A stretch of DNA of 64,000 nucleotides, from contig NZ_RJUO01000006.1 of assembly GCF_003752365.1 (NCBI RefSeq), positions 1 to 64,000 on the forward strand, written 5' to 3'. This document shows positions 8,584 to 15,139 of the stretch, piece by piece. The notes under the pieces are model-generated. The model was not told the DNA's origin and ran no database searches. It worked only from the letters and a program-made list of their open reading frames with translations. Numbering within the stretch: position 1 is the first letter of the stretch; each line of letters opens with the position of its first letter. The position numbers and the translations under genes were made by a program. The stretch is from Frondihabitans sp. PhB188. GTDB taxonomy: Bacteria > Actinomycetota > Actinomycetes > Actinomycetales > Microbacteriaceae.

Positions 8584-9909
8584 ATGCGCAGAACCATTCG
8601 CGCCGCAGTCGGAGCGGGCGTCCTGGCCGCGGCTCTGGTCATGACCGGCTGCTCGAGCAGCGGATCGTCGAACAGCAACGACGGCAGTCTCGGCACCGCC
8701 GATAAGCCGGTCAAGCTGACCTTTTGGGGATGGGCCCCCAACATGGACAAGGTCGTCGACACCTGGAACTCGACCCACAAGAACATCCAGGTCACCTACG
8801 TCAAGACCGACGCGGGCGACCCGGCCGTCACCAAGCTGCTGACAGCCATCAAGGCAGGATCTGGGGCTCCCGACCTCATGCAGGCGGAGTACCAGAAGAT
8901 CCCGACCCTCGTGTCGGCCGACGCTATCATCGACATCAAGAAAGACGTCTCCGCCGAGACGACCTCGAAGTTCTCGGACGGCGTCCTGTCGTCTGTGACG
9001 CTCGGATCCGACGCTCTCTACGGGATTCCGCAGGACTCCGGCCCGATGATGTTCTACTACCGGGCCGACGTCTTCAAAAAGCTCGGACTCTCTGTTCCCA
9101 CCACGTGGGCCGAGTACGCCGATGTCGCCAAGAAGGTCCACGAGGCCGACCCGAAGAACTACCTCGGCACGTTCTCGTCGGCCGACGCCGGTGAATTCGC
9201 CGGTCTCACGCAGCAGGCAGGCGCCTCGTGGTGGGGTTCGGACGGCGACTCCTGGTCGGTCGACATCGACTCGGCCTCGACCAAGAAGGTCGCGTCGTTC
9301 TGGGGCGGACTCGTCGAAGACGGCGTGATTGACAACCAGCCGCAGTACACGCCCGAGTGGAACAAGGGCCTCGCCGCCGGCACGCAGGTCGGCTGGGTCA
9401 GCGCCGTCTGGGCGCCCGGCGTCCTCGCCGGCAATGCACCGAAGACCGCCGGCAAGTGGAAGATGGCGCCGCTCCCGCAGTGGACCGCGGGCGAGCAGGC
9501 GACCGGCAACTGGGGAGGCTCGGCCGTCGCGGTCACCTCGCAGTCGAAGAACGTCAAGGCCGCGGTGCAGTTCAACACCTGGCTCAACACGAGCAAGACC
9601 GCTGTCAGCCAGATGGTGACCGACGGCGGGCTGTACCCGGCCGACACGGTCGACTCGAAGGCGGCCCTCGCAACCGGAAACGGCTTCTTCAAGAACCAGC
9701 CCGATTTCTACACCCAGGCCGCCAAGATCGCCGAGACCGTGAAGCCCTTCACCTACGGACCGAACGTGAACGTCGCCTACTCGGCATTCAACGACCAGTT
9801 CGGCAAGGCAGCTCAGGCCAAGAGCCAGCAAGCGTTCCTCGACGCGGCCGCGCAGATGCAGAAAATCACCGTGGCCGACCTCAAGAATTCCGGCTTCACC
9901 GTCAAATAG
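8584..9909 (+). CDS. CUT1 ABC transporter sugar-binding lipoprotein
   Basis: A 441-residue solute-binding protein. The N-terminus is a lipoprotein signal peptide: MRRTIRAAVG, hydrophobic core, then VMTGC with the lipidated cysteine at residue 23, followed by a Ser/Gly/Asn linker. The mature part has the family-1 extracellular binding-protein pattern (VKLTFWGWAPNMDKVVDTWN; GIPQDSGPMMFYYRADVFKKLG). GAGGAGGAACA precedes the ATG. It is the first gene of a binding-protein/permease/permease operon and delivers a galactoside-type sugar to the two permeases. Confidence 0.9.
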   Translation: MRRTIRAAVGAGVLAAALVMTGCSSSGSSNSNDGSLGTADKPVKLTFWGWAPNMDKVVDTWNSTHKNIQVTYVKTDAGDPAVTKLLTAIKAGSGAPDLMQAEYQKIPTLVSADAIIDIKKDVSAETTSKFSDGVLSSVTLGSDALYGIPQDSGPMMFYYRADVFKKLGLSVPTTWAEYADVAKKVHEADPKNYLGTFSSADAGEFAGLTQQAGASWWGSDGDSWSVDIDSASTKKVASFWGGLVEDGVIDNQPQYTPEWNKGLAAGTQVGWVSAVWAPGVLAGNAPKTAGKWKMAPLPQWTAGEQATGNWGGSAVAVTSQSKNVKAAVQFNTWLNTSKTAVSQMVTDGGLYPADTVDSKAALATGNGFFKNQPDFYTQAAKIAETVKPFTYGPNVNVAYSAFNDQFGKAAQAKSQQAFLDAAAQMQKITVADLKNSGFTVK

Positions 9910-9925
9910 CAGCGTCCACTCCTCA

Positions 9926-9954
9926 GGGGCGGGCCCGAAGTCAGGGTCCGCCCC
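9926..9954 (+). terminator. Intercistronic hairpin after the binding-protein gene
   Basis: GGGGCGGGCCC / GGGTCCGCCCC stem of 11 bp (one G-U pair) with a 7-nt loop, between the binding-protein stop and the ribosome-binding site of the first permease. Such structures in sugar ABC operons usually give more binding protein than permease by partial termination or mRNA protection (family knowledge). Confidence 0.5.
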
Positions 9955-9980
9955 ACCCCCTTCCCCCAGGAGGACTAGAA

Positions 9981-10970
9981 ATGACCACCACCGTCGACGT
10001 CGACCAGACCGCCCCCGGGCGCGATCCGGCGGCGAAGCCGTCCGCGCCGGCCCCCCGGGCCGCCCGCCGTCACCGTTTGAATTTCACCCCGTACGCCATG
10101 CTCGCCCCCGCGACCATCCTCTTTCTCATCTTCATGGCGGCGCCGATCGTCTATACGTTGATTCTCAGCCTGCAGAAGACCGAGGTCCAGGGTCTCGGAC
10201 TCGGATCCGGCGCTCGAAAGACGGTCTTCGCGGGCTTCTCGAACTACGCTGCGGCGTTCTCCGACTCCGACTTCCTCGCCAGCGCGGGCCGAGTGGGCCT
10301 GTACGGGCTGATCCTGGTGCCGGCCATGCTGGTCCTCGCACTCGTCTTCGCGCTGCTGCTCGATTCGAAGCGCACCCGTCTCGCCGGCTTCTCGCGCGTC
10401 GTAATCTTCCTGCCCTATGCGGTGCCCGCCGTCATCTCGAGTCTGCTCTGGGGATTCCTCTACCTCCCGAGCGTCAGCCCCTTCGTTGACCTGACGACTG
10501 CTCTCAACCTGCCCTCGCCCGACGTCCTGTCGCAGGGCAGCGTCATCTTCGCCATCGCCAACATCGCCCTCTGGGGCGGCGTCGGGTTCAACATGGTCGT
10601 GATGTACACGGCGCTCAAGGCAATCCCGACCGACCTCTACGAGGCGGCCCGGCTCGACGGGGCGAGCGAGATCCGGGTCGCCCTGGCCATCAAGATCCCG
10701 ATCATCCTGCCCTCGCTGATCATGACCGCGATCTTCTCCCTGATCGCGACGCTCCAGGTGTTCGCCGAGCCGACCACGCTCAAGCCGCTCACCAACTCGA
10801 TCTCGAGCACCTATACCCCGCTCATGAAGGTCTATCGCGACGCCTTCATCCGCAACGACGTCAACTCGGCCTCGGCGACGTCCATCATCATCGCCGTCAC
10901 GATCTTCGCGCTCTCGTTCGCCTTCCTCCGGGTCGTCCAGCGCCGCGCCTTCCAGGAAGAAAACTCATGA
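9981..10970 (+). CDS. CUT1 ABC transporter permease, MalF-like
   Basis: A 329-residue inner-membrane protein with about six membrane segments, the first near residues 35-58. The start ATG at 9981 is preceded by CAGGAGGA; the frame extends upstream only as antisense-like Arg/Gln-rich text, so this start is clear. The EAA loop for the ATPase contact reads YEAARLDGASEIRVALAIKIP. The disordered N-terminal 30 residues are Pro/Ala/Arg-rich. Forms the channel with the next gene. No ATPase gene follows, so the pair must use a shared MsiK/UgpC-like ATPase encoded elsewhere (inference). Confidence 0.9.
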   Translation: MTTTVDVDQTAPGRDPAAKPSAPAPRAARRHRLNFTPYAMLAPATILFLIFMAAPIVYTLILSLQKTEVQGLGLGSGARKTVFAGFSNYAAAFSDSDFLASAGRVGLYGLILVPAMLVLALVFALLLDSKRTRLAGFSRVVIFLPYAVPAVISSLLWGFLYLPSVSPFVDLTTALNLPSPDVLSQGSVIFAIANIALWGGVGFNMVVMYTALKAIPTDLYEAARLDGASEIRVALAIKIPIILPSLIMTAIFSLIATLQVFAEPTTLKPLTNSISSTYTPLMKVYRDAFIRNDVNSASATSIIIAVTIFALSFAFLRVVQRRAFQEENS

Positions 10971-11884
10971 GCACCGTCACAAAACCCCTCGGATCGCGCG
11001 GGTCGATGGCTCGTCCCCAGCTGGCGAAGAACCGCTCGGGCCGAATCGGCGCTAACGACAAGACCAGCTACACGTCGACGATCATCCTGCTGCTCGGCGC
11101 GCTGTACTGCCTCCTGCCACTCGCCTGGGTGCTGATGGCGTCGACCAAGTCGGGCGGCGACCTGTTCACGAGCAATACGTTCGTGCCCTCGCGCCACCTG
11201 TTCGATAACATCGTCGAGCTGACGCAGTACCGGGGCGGCCTCTACTGGCGCTGGATGCTCAACACGGCCCTCTACGCCGGCGTCGGGGCGTTCCTCTCGG
11301 CCGCAGTCTCGGCCTTCGCCGGCTTCGCGCTGGCCAAGTACAGCTTCAAGGGCAAGCAGGCCACCTTCATGGTGCTGCTGGCCGGCGTGCTGGTTCCCGG
11401 CGTGATCCTGGCGATCCCGCAGTACTTCCTGCTCGCGCAGGTCGGCCTCACCAACACCTACTGGGCCGTGCTGCTGCCGCAGATCATCAGCCCGTACGGC
11501 ATCTACCTGGCGCGCATCTACGCGGGTGCGTCGGTGCCGAATGAGATCATCGAGGCCGGCCGAACCGACGGGGCGAGCGATCTCCGCATCTTCCTGCGGC
11601 TCGCGGTGCCGATGATGGCGCCCGGACTCGTGACGGTGTTCCTCTTCCAGTTCGTGGGCATCTGGAACAACTTCATGCTCCCCTACATCATGCTGGGCGA
11701 CGACCGCCTCTACCCGATCACCGTGGGGCTCAACGGTCTGCTCAACCAGGGCTCGACCGTCCCGGCGCTGTACTCGCTGGTGATCACCGGGGCGCTGCTC
11801 TCGATCATCCCGCTCGTGGTGCTGTTCCTTGTCCTCCAGCGATTCTGGAAGGTCGATCTCGGTGCCGGAGCCGTCAAGTCCTGA
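10967..11884 (+). CDS. CUT1 ABC transporter permease, MalG-like
   Basis: A 305-residue membrane protein with six predicted segments. The EAA loop reads IIEAGRTDGASDLRIFLRLAVPM. The start ATG overlaps the stop of the MalF-like gene by 4 bp (ATGA), so translation is coupled. The C-terminus overlaps the region where a longer, less likely start of the LacI gene would lie. Second half of the import channel fed by the lipoprotein at 8584. Confidence 0.9.
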   Translation: MSTVTKPLGSRGSMARPQLAKNRSGRIGANDKTSYTSTIILLLGALYCLLPLAWVLMASTKSGGDLFTSNTFVPSRHLFDNIVELTQYRGGLYWRWMLNTALYAGVGAFLSAAVSAFAGFALAKYSFKGKQATFMVLLAGVLVPGVILAIPQYFLLAQVGLTNTYWAVLLPQIISPYGIYLARIYAGASVPNEIIEAGRTDGASDLRIFLRLAVPMMAPGLVTVFLFQFVGIWNNFMLPYIMLGDDRLYPITVGLNGLLNQGSTVPALYSLVITGALLSIIPLVVLFLVLQRFWKVDLGAGAVKS

Positions 11885-11924
11885 TCCCGTGGTCTCGGCG
11901 ATCGACCGCAATAGACTGCGAATC

Positions 11925-12935
11925 GTGACCGAAACCGCCAGGCGACCGACGATCCGCGACGTCGCGTCGGTCGCCGGGGTCTCGAGCGGCACCGTCTCGC
12001 GGGTACTGAACGGCCGCAACTGGGTGAGCCCCGAATCGAAGGCCGCCGTACAAGCCGCAATCAAAAAGACGGGCTACCGCGTCAACGGCGCGGCCCGGAG
12101 CCTGGCGATGAGCCGGTCGAACACGATCGCCTTCCTACTGACCGAGACCCAAGCGGTTCTCTTCGAGGATCCGAACTTCGCGGCTCTCGTGCGCGGAACC
12201 TCCGCCGAGCTCGGCAAGCGCGACATCTCATTCGTCTTGATCATGGCGGGCGACGAGGCCGAGCAGAACCGGGCCCTGAACTACGTGGCGGCCGGTCACG
12301 TCGACGGCGTGCTGCTCGCCTTTACCTCCGCCCACGGCAACCCACTCGTCGAGCGCCTCATCCGGGCAAACGTGCCAATAGTCTCGGCGGGTCAGCCCCT
12401 CGGGTTCGAGGGGCAGCTCGGTGTCGTAGCGGCCGACGACCTCCAGGGCGCCATTGCGATGACGAAGCACCTGCAGAGTCGTGGGCGTACGCGCCTGGCG
12501 ACGATCGCCGGGCCCCGCGACACCCCCGGCGGGCGGGCTCGGCTCGAGGGCTACCGCCGCACTCTCCGCGACAACTTCGACGCGGCCCTCGTGCGGCATG
12601 GCGACTACTCCCGGGACAGCGGCATGGCAGCAATGGAGTCCCTGCTCGAGGCAGATCCGACGATCGACGCGGTCTTCGCCGCGAACGACGCCATGGCGGC
12701 TGGTGCGATCGACGTGCTAAAACGGGCCGGGCGACGGGTGCCAGAGGACGTCGCCGTCGGCGGGTTCGACGACTCCGCGTTCGCGACCTCGACCGATCCA
12801 GCTCTGACAACCATGCGGCAGCCCTTCGATCGAATCAGTGCCGAGATGGTGCGGGTTCTACTCGACATCATCCATGGCGCCGGCACCTCAACGATGATGT
12901 TGCCCACTGAGCTCGTGGTGCGGACGTCGACCTAA
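11925..12935 (+). CDS. LacI-family transcriptional regulator of the galactoside module
   Basis: A 336-residue repressor from the GTG at 11925. The HTH is at residues 8-27 (TIRDVASVAGVSSGTVSRVL), the hinge helix follows (AARSLAMSRSNTIAFLL), and the rest is a periplasmic-binding-protein-like sugar sensor ending with MRQPFDRISAEMVRVLLDII. A frame-extending ATG at 11829 lies inside the permease gene and would add 32 unusual residues, so I prefer 11925, which gives normal family length. No strong Shine-Dalgarno is seen; a TAGACT box 7 bp before the GTG leaves a leaderless mRNA possible. Likely binds the three palindromes at 8410-8513. Confidence 0.85.
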   Translation: MTETARRPTIRDVASVAGVSSGTVSRVLNGRNWVSPESKAAVQAAIKKTGYRVNGAARSLAMSRSNTIAFLLTETQAVLFEDPNFAALVRGTSAELGKRDISFVLIMAGDEAEQNRALNYVAAGHVDGVLLAFTSAHGNPLVERLIRANVPIVSAGQPLGFEGQLGVVAADDLQGAIAMTKHLQSRGRTRLATIAGPRDTPGGRARLEGYRRTLRDNFDAALVRHGDYSRDSGMAAMESLLEADPTIDAVFAANDAMAAGAIDVLKRAGRRVPEDVAVGGFDDSAFATSTDPALTTMRQPFDRISAEMVRVLLDIIHGAGTSTMMLPTELVVRTST

Positions 12936-13060
12936 ACATCGCCGAGGACCGAGAGCCTCGCGTCCGAGCGACTGTGGTGTTGCGAGTCTGCGACCGGCAG
13001 ATCGATCGTCGAATGCTGCATGCACCGCAACTAATACTTGACATAATATAGATTATCGGC

Positions 13061-13202
13061 GCAAAGGCGCAAAGGCGCAAAGGCGCAAAGCCGCAAAGCC
13101 GCAAAGCCGCAAAGCCGCAAAGCCGCAAAGCCGCAAAGCCGCAAAGCCGCAAAGCCGCAAAGCCGCAAAGCCGCAAGCCGCAAGCCGCAAAGCCGCAAAG
13201 CC
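13061..13202. repeat. 18-unit tandem repeat of an 8-bp word
   Basis: Three copies of GCAAAGGC, eleven of GCAAAGCC, two shortened GCAAGCC copies, then two more GCAAAGCC. The array begins just after an AT-rich patch containing TTGACATAATATAG (13038-13051) and ends before GCAATTGG. Because the unit is 8 bp, every minus-strand frame reads the same octapeptide AALRLCGF, giving three overlapping but probably spurious open frames. It lies between the LacI gene and the secreted-protein gene. Function unknown: slipped-strand tract, protein-binding array or recombination scar. Confidence 0.95.
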
Positions 13203-13250
13203 GCAATTGGCGCAGTGGCTTCGATGGCTCGTTGCCGGAGGATGCGCAAA

Positions 13251-13277
13251 GCCCCCAGGCGCTTGACGCCTGGGGGC
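13251..13277 (-). terminator. Terminator of the small secreted-protein gene
   Basis: A perfect 11-bp stem GCCCCCAGGCG / CGCCTGGGGGC with loop CTTGA. On the minus strand it lies 12 nt past the stop codon at 13289 and is followed by TTT, so it fits intrinsic termination of that gene. Confidence 0.8.
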
Positions 13278-13288
13278 TGCAGAAGGAC

Positions 13289-13702
13289 TCAGCTGACTCG
13301 CTGGGACGATCCAACGGCGCAGGTGTATTTCCCGATCGTGGGAACAACCCATGCCTTTGACGACGACGAATCGAGCCAAAGAATTCCCCCGGGCTTGACG
13401 CACACGATGGTGCCACCGTCTACATTCTTCGTTTCTACGGCAATGAAACGCTTGACCTTCTCTGTGTTTTTTACGCCCGCGAACTGCTTTCCCGCAGGAA
13501 AACTGGCCATTCGCGTCTCATAAACAGGAAGCTGAACACCTTTTTGGGGCCCAGCAGTCGTGTAGTAGACATACCCATTGCCGCCAGATTTGCCTTGGTT
13601 GATGGATGGGTCATTGATCTGGGCGCTAGCGGCAGATGCGCTGCCAAAAATCAGCCCACCAATTGCCAAACCTGTGACCGCCACTTTCAGTCGATTTCGC
13701 AA
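13289..13702 (-). CDS. Small secreted protein of unknown function
   Basis: A 137-residue protein with a classical Sec signal peptide: MRNRLKVAVTGLAIGGLIFG then SASAASA-Q, cleavage expected after about residue 27. The mature part of about 110 residues contains NGYVYYTTAGPQKGVQLPVYETR and one cysteine in each of IVCVKPGG and KYTCAVG, which could form one disulfide. Base composition is visibly lower in GC than its neighbours, suggesting separate acquisition. It has its own terminator. No family recognised. Confidence 0.7.
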   Translation of the reverse strand: MRNRLKVAVTGLAIGGLIFGSASAASAQINDPSINQGKSGGNGYVYYTTAGPQKGVQLPVYETRMASFPAGKQFAGVKNTEKVKRFIAVETKNVDGGTIVCVKPGGILWLDSSSSKAWVVPTIGKYTCAVGSSQRVS

Positions 13703-13929
13703 ACCGTTCCCCTTTTGCTCTCGTTTGTTACGCCACCCTTGGAAGAGGTGATAGTCAATTACAGTGCCTCAGCGGCGTTCCCGACGCAAGGGCTGGAACC
13801 CATTGGCCAACCGGGTTCTCGAATGGGAACCGAAGAAAAGACTGCGGGCTGTTTGTCAGCGATTTCTGAACTTTCGGGCCGGCAAGCGGCATAAGTCGGG
13901 ACGATCGAGCTTCGTTTTCAACCTGTAGG

Positions 13930-14129
13930 GCACCCAGGGTGGCGAGTTCGTACGCATAGCTCTGCGGACGCACTGCCTGCTGGCCCGCCTCACGCCGAAC
14001 CCAAAACCTCCCGTAGCCGTCGTTGGAGATCGCGGCAGTCCAAAACCAGCAGTCATCCGCCTTGGGCCCTTTGACGACTTGGGGTGAACCGCTGCCCGCG
14101 TCAACGCTTCTTCTGCATTCGTGCGACAT
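13930..14129 (-). pseudogene. N-terminal half of an HNH endonuclease, inverted relative to its C-terminal half
   Basis: On the minus strand the text DDCWFWTAAISNDGYGRFWV (start of the match near 14054) followed by AYELATLG (to about 13932) matches the front of phage-type HNH endonucleases (CWxWTG...GYGRF...AYEL). After that the frame runs into unrelated sequence down to 13755. The expected second half (HxCDxPxCV...GTHRENM) is found immediately to the right on the plus strand. The gene therefore appears broken by an inversion with a junction near 14060-14110. Confidence 0.55.
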
Positions 14130-14260
14130 CCCTATATGTGTCCACGCGTCGGCCGACCTGGACGTGTCGCATGTGGCTCCGGGGACGCATCGGGAGAACA
14201 TGCTCGATTGTGCGCAGCGTGGCCGCTACCGGAACCGGCACACGCTTCGGCTGGGGGAAC
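14107..14260 (+). pseudogene. C-terminal half of the HNH endonuclease on the opposite strand
   Basis: Plus-strand reading from about 14107 gives LLLHSCDIPICV and then VAPGTHRENMLDCAQRGRYR, the metal-binding and tail motifs of HNH_3-type endonucleases. The segment between the two (HASADLDVSH) departs from the usual NPxHL. No start codon belonging to a nuclease precedes it; it abuts the minus-strand N-terminal half. It is a remnant and probably not expressed as an enzyme. Confidence 0.55.
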
Positions 14261-14420
14261 TTCCCGCCAAGTGCGCGTGCAACGCTCCCTCGATCTCCGC
14301 GCTGTCATCCTCGACCACGGTTGGCAACCCGAGCTCATCAGTGCCGAGCTTCTCGGCGTCGAAATTACCCACCCACGACTGTTCTAACTCCACGCCAACC
14401 GGACTCGCCAAACCTAACGG

Positions 14421-14840
14421 TCACGCCGCGCCGGGCACCTCGCTGTGTTCGCCATCCATCACTTCGCCACTCTCTGACGACGGCGCCGGCGTCGTCGATG
14501 AAGCGGCAGCTTTCCGTGCTGTGGAGGTTTTCTTGACGTCACGGGTGGGAACGCCGAGCCGGTCGGCAACCTCATTGCGAGGCACGCCTAGACCCAGCAT
14601 GTCCGCGATCACCCGGTCGGCTTCCCCCTGGGATGCGGCGAGTCGTTTGTCGCCGCGGGCACGGACTGCAGCAAGCTCCCGGTCGATCTCCTCTCGGATC
14701 GCCTCGAGGCCGTCGGTCGCGACAAAGTAATCAACGGCGAGCTGCTCGAGTTTGTCTTGCTTTTCGCGGAACGCGGCCGCCTTTTCCCGGGCACGCTTGC
14801 GGGCGGCGGTCTGGGTGGCGGACTTGCGGACTTCAGCCAT
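14421..14840 (-). CDS. Putative relaxosome accessory protein with HTH
   Basis: A 139-residue protein. I choose the ATG at 14840 because GGGGAGAA lies 5 nt before it; the frame extends upstream to 15017 but that part is Arg/Ser-rich. Residues 10-70 form a charged helical region (AARKRAREKAAAFREKQDKLEQLAVDYF). The segment VPRNEVADRLGVPTRDVKK at about 97-115 looks like a helix-turn-helix. The C-terminal tail is Ser/Thr/Ala/Glu-rich. It is divergent from the MobF relaxase across the candidate oriT, where DNA-binding nicking accessories are usually encoded. Function inferred from place and HTH. Confidence 0.55.
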   Translation of the reverse strand: MAEVRKSATQTAARKRAREKAAAFREKQDKLEQLAVDYFVATDGLEAIREEIDRELAAVRARGDKRLAASQGEADRVIADMLGLGVPRNEVADRLGVPTRDVKKTSTARKAAASSTTPAPSSESGEVMDGEHSEVPGAA

Positions 14841-15139
14841 AACGGTTCTCCCCTGATCGAATTGGCCCCTCCAGTATGCCCACAGGACGGAGCGATTCCG
14901 GTCGGCGATGGGAGCGGTGCATCCCCTCCCCGCTATCGGTGGTGCTAAAAGCAGTTCGGTCTCGGAACGCCGACTGCACATCGTCGACTTCGCTCGTGCC
15001 TCGCTAGGTCTCCTCACCCGTGCAGTCTCTGTCCCGTGACCGCGTGATCTTATTCGATCACGGCCGATCGATCCCTCGTTCCTCGCTCACTACGTCGTCA
15101 CACCTCTGGCATTATGAATCAGTGAGGTAATCTGACCCC
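14841..15139. other. Intergenic region upstream of the relaxase; candidate oriT
   Basis: A 300-bp gene-free region between divergent mobilisation genes, the usual site of oriT for MobF plasmids. It contains a perfect 7-bp inverted repeat CGTGATC-TTATTC-GATCACG at 15043-15062, within a larger CCGTGACCGCG.../CACGGCC context. It ends with an AT-richer stretch (GGCATTATGAATCAGTGAGG) before the relaxase start. The nic site cannot be assigned from sequence alone. Promoters for both neighbouring genes must also lie here. Confidence 0.45.

Noticed and set aside
8413-9831. 472-codon minus-strand open frame
   Set aside because: Antisense to the binding lipoprotein, which has a lipobox and family motifs.
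13061-13202. CRISPR array
   Set aside because: Units of 8 bp without spacers; no cas genes in the window.
12868-13416. Repeat-peptide ORFs reading AALRLCGF on the minus strand
   Set aside because: Same peptide appears in three overlapping frames simply because the DNA unit is 8 bp; none has a good start site or normal flanks.
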